NCBI GenBank assembly: GCA_030629925.1 | Contig: DAOVOB010000106.1 | Span: 1 to 5,299, forward strand | Source of the DNA: Fidelibacterota bacterium | GTDB taxonomy: Bacteria > Fidelibacterota > Fidelibacteria > Fidelibacterales > Fidelibacteraceae | Length of the DNA: 5,299 bases | Reading direction: 5' to 3' | Shown here: positions 3,211 to 5,299 of the stretch, in pieces | How the letters are laid out: every line of letters starts with the position of its first letter | How positions within the stretch are numbered: position 1 is the first letter of the stretch | Made by a program: the position numbers and the translations under genes | The notes under the pieces: model-generated | What the model was told of the DNA's origin: nothing | What the model saw: only the letters and a program-made list of their open reading frames with translations | Database searches by the model: none

Positions 3211-5257
3211 TGGCGCATCCTCCACCGGGTGCTAAATTCAACGATATATCACTGCGATGGAAGACATCGACCGTATCAATTTCGTATTCTGTCGGATTAT
3301 TGCTCCAATGAGCATTTTTACCATCGGAGTAGATAATTGCTGTATATTTTTTGTATTTGTCTAAGAAATCACATTGAATATTTATCCTACGCGGTTCTTC
3401 GTTTGTAATGCTTCCCAAAAACCAATTATTGGAATCACGTTCTTTGCGGATGATAGTGACAAATTCACCAACCTCACCGTCAATAATATGAGTTTTATCC
3501 CAATCCACAGCAACATCACGGATAAATTGGAATGCAGGATGTCCGTCGTAGTTCTTGATCAGATCAGGAGCCATTTGAATGGGACTGTATATCACAACAT
3601 AAAGCGCCAATTGATGTGCCAATGTTGTATTGATCTGATTATTAGGCTTATATGGATTTAATTTAATATCAAATATACCCGGAGTAAAGTCAATAGGACC
3701 TGCCAACATGCGAGTAAAAGCGACAGTCGGCAAGTGGTGCGGTGGATTTCCACCATCTGGAGACCATGCATTAAATTCCTGCCCGCGTAGACCCTCTCGG
3801 GAAATGGCATTAGGATAGGTGCGCCGGATCCCGGTATCTTTGATTGGTTCATGAGCATTGATGGCAATGTTAGCTTTGGCCGCTTTTGTGATGGCCAGTC
3901 TGTATTGATTGACCATCCATTGACCATGGTGATACTCGCCTTTGGGGATGATTTTGCCTACATAGCCTGTTTTGACCACCGAAATACCCAAATCATTCAT
4001 CAAAGCATATGCCGTATCCATTTGTTCGGCATAAGTTCGGGGTGCTGCCGATGTTTCGTGATGCATAATGATCTCAACACCTTTGCTTTTAGCATACGTA
4101 ACGACTTCTTTTAGATCATAATCGGGGTAGGGTGTTACAAAATCGAAAACACCTTCGCGATTGAAATCTCCAAACCAATGCTCCCAACCGGTATTCCAAC
4201 CTTCTACCAATAATGCGCCAATCCCGTTCTTAGCACAAAAATCAATATACTCTTTAGCATATTCGGTTGTTGCACCATGCCTGCCACTGGCATAATCCCA
4301 GGATTTGGTCCCGATATGCATATCCCACCAGATACCCATGTATTTTGTCGGTTTAAACCAGGATACATCTATTATTGCAGGTGGATTTAAATTCAAGATC
4401 ATTGTTGATTCTATCAGATCACCGGCACGATCGGCAAGTTGTATGGTTCTCCAAGGGGTTTTAAAGGGGGTTTTGATCACAGCTTTAATATCTTGACTGT
4501 TTCCAACCAATTCACTGGTCAATTTTAAATTAAGCGTATCTACCTTGAGAGTCATTCCGGGATAATTCGTTAAATTAGCTTCATGAAAACTTAGATAATG
4601 TCCGCGCTTGGTTTTCATGGTAAGCGGAGTATTTACCGCATTATAAGGAATATAGGTCTGGGCCAGCCCACTTAATACCTGAAAATCAATAGCATTTATC
4701 TCTGATAATTTGGTATGAGAATATAAATGTTCGTAAATGTCCCAATCTCCCGGGATCCACCAAACCTCATGGTCTGCTTTTAAATTGAATTCTGTTTTTT
4801 CATCCAAAATAACAAGATCATTCAATCCTTCTTGTTTTGGAAGAATGTAACGAAATCCTAAGCCATCATTATAAATCTTAAATTCGAGCTGTATATTTCG
4901 ATAGGGTGATTCAATTTCTCTAAAATAGACTATCATTCCATTGAAATTATCTTCAACATAACGCTGTTCTCCCCAAGGCATTTCCCAGTCCCCATCCCGT
5001 TGCAAAGTAAAACTGCGTTTCATTATCTCAAATCCTGAAAATGCTTTGGTGTCTGATGTAAATTCAAAACCAAGATATGATGTATCTATCACTGTGTGCT
5101 TTTGATATTTAACGATATAGTAGGGAGCACCCCCTTTAGATACATTTACTTTTACCCGAATATCATGATCGGGTGAGCTAATCCATTTAAATGTGTTTAA
5201 TTTACAAGAAACGGAAAGCAATAATATCAACAATAGAAAAACAATACGATTTTTCAT
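3185..5257 (-). CDS. Glycoside hydrolase family 97, SusB-type inverting alpha-glucosidase, lipoprotein
   Basis: 690-residue GH97 enzyme expected to release glucose from alpha-glucans or maltooligosaccharides in the periplasm. Residues 1-17 are a signal peptide with Cys18 in a relaxed lipobox (SVSC), so it is probably membrane-anchored. The domains are an N-terminal beta-sandwich (about 25-285), a (beta/alpha)8 catalytic barrel (about 295-590) and a C-terminal beta domain (about 592-690). Four glutamates, E401 (MHHET), E470 (NAHEP), E488 (SREG) and E494 (RGQE), keep the spacing of SusB E439, E508, E526 and E532 exactly (69, 18, 6). E176 (YEHLY) may be the fifth calcium ligand. VKTGY at 428-432 has Gly where retaining GH97 members carry an Asp nucleophile, which supports an inverting mechanism. 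Length is normal and the gene intact. The start is ATG at 5257; a GTG nine bases upstream lies inside the ribosome binding site. No SusC/SusD genes are visible. Substrate could differ from SusB's. Confidence 0.93.
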   Translation of the reverse strand: MKNRIVFLLLILLLSVSCKLNTFKWISSPDHDIRVKVNVSKGGAPYYIVKYQKHTVIDTSYLGFEFTSDTKAFSGFEIMKRSFTLQRDGDWEMPWGEQRYVEDNFNGMIVYFREIESPYRNIQLEFKIYNDGLGFRYILPKQEGLNDLVILDEKTEFNLKADHEVWWIPGDWDIYEHLYSHTKLSEINAIDFQVLSGLAQTYIPYNAVNTPLTMKTKRGHYLSFHEANLTNYPGMTLKVDTLNLKLTSELVGNSQDIKAVIKTPFKTPWRTIQLADRAGDLIESTMILNLNPPAIIDVSWFKPTKYMGIWWDMHIGTKSWDYASGRHGATTEYAKEYIDFCAKNGIGALLVEGWNTGWEHWFGDFNREGVFDFVTPYPDYDLKEVVTYAKSKGVEIIMHHETSAAPRTYAEQMDTAYALMNDLGISVVKTGYVGKIIPKGEYHHGQWMVNQYRLAITKAAKANIAINAHEPIKDTGIRRTYPNAISREGLRGQEFNAWSPDGGNPPHHLPTVAFTRMLAGPIDFTPGIFDIKLNPYKPNNQINTTLAHQLALYVVIYSPIQMAPDLIKNYDGHPAFQFIRDVAVDWDKTHIIDGEVGEFVTIIRKERDSNNWFLGSITNEEPRRINIQCDFLDKYKKYTAIIYSDGKNAHWSNNPTEYEIDTVDVFHRSDISLNLAPGGGCAISFVLWDK

Positions 5258-5263
5258 ATAAAA

Positions 5264-5270
5264 CACCTTT
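5264..5270 (-). promoter_or_regulatory. Ribosome binding site of the GH97 gene
   Basis: On the minus strand AAAGGTG (5270-5264) lies 6 bases before ATG at 5257. The alternative upstream GTG (5266-5264) is part of this motif and has no purine-rich site suitably placed ahead of it. This fixes the start at 5257 and gives a normal signal peptide beginning MKNRIVF. Confidence 0.65.
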
Positions 5271-5299
5271 TGAAATTATTCGCAACTACTTCATGTACA

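Noticed and set aside
3027..3311. Plus-strand frames at 3027-3311 and 3154-3336
   Set aside because: They start in or near the 28-bp palindrome and heptamer array and end antisense to the GH97 gene. There is no ribosome binding site and no recognisable domain.
5271..5299. TAATTTCA on the minus strand at 5278-5271 as a promoter for GH97
   Set aside because: It has the right core, and TG is visible 19 bases upstream at the window edge. However, transcription would begin within the AAAGGTG ribosome binding site. The true promoter is probably beyond the window.

Overview
The window looks like a chromosomal stretch from a Bacteroidota or close FCB-group relative. Three things point there. The SusB-type GH97 glycosidase and the ORF6N protein belong to families that are abundant in that phylum. 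The base composition is AT-rich. Two candidate promoters fit the Bacteroidota form (TTTG, about 19 bases, TAnnTTTG) rather than the E. coli form. No species can be named from sequence alone.

Layout, left to right. (1) 1-818, plus strand: an ORF6N-domain protein with a C-terminal PLD-like domain, cut at its N-terminus by the window edge. (2) 819-1154: a convergent gap holding a nested inverted repeat, two heptamer arrays and a terminator. (3) 1155-2057, minus strand: a YegS/diacylglycerol-kinase-family lipid kinase starting at TTG. (4) 2058-2356: a divergent promoter region with a third heptamer array. (5) 2357-2917, plus strand: an LPP20-like lipoprotein. (6) 2918-3184: a convergent gap packed with a heptamer array, a strong bidirectional terminator, a 28-bp and an 18-bp perfect palindrome, a nested hairpin and another heptamer array. 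(7) 3185-5257, minus strand: a GH97 inverting alpha-glucosidase (SusB type) predicted to be a lipoprotein.

The genes do not form an operon. Orientation alternates +, -, +, -, so each is probably its own transcription unit, and no shared pathway is evident. Two products are predicted envelope lipoproteins, one is a cytoplasmic or membrane-associated lipid kinase, and one is an ORF6N regulator or nuclease-like protein of the kind often carried by mobile elements.

The least ordinary signal is in the gaps, not the genes. All three intergenic regions contain degenerate tandem repeats with a 7-bp period, but the 7-mer differs at each of five sites. Three of the five start within 3 bases of a stop codon. 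They sit among perfect palindromes that look like REP-type dispersed elements. No defence system, CRISPR array, transposase or RNA gene was recognised.
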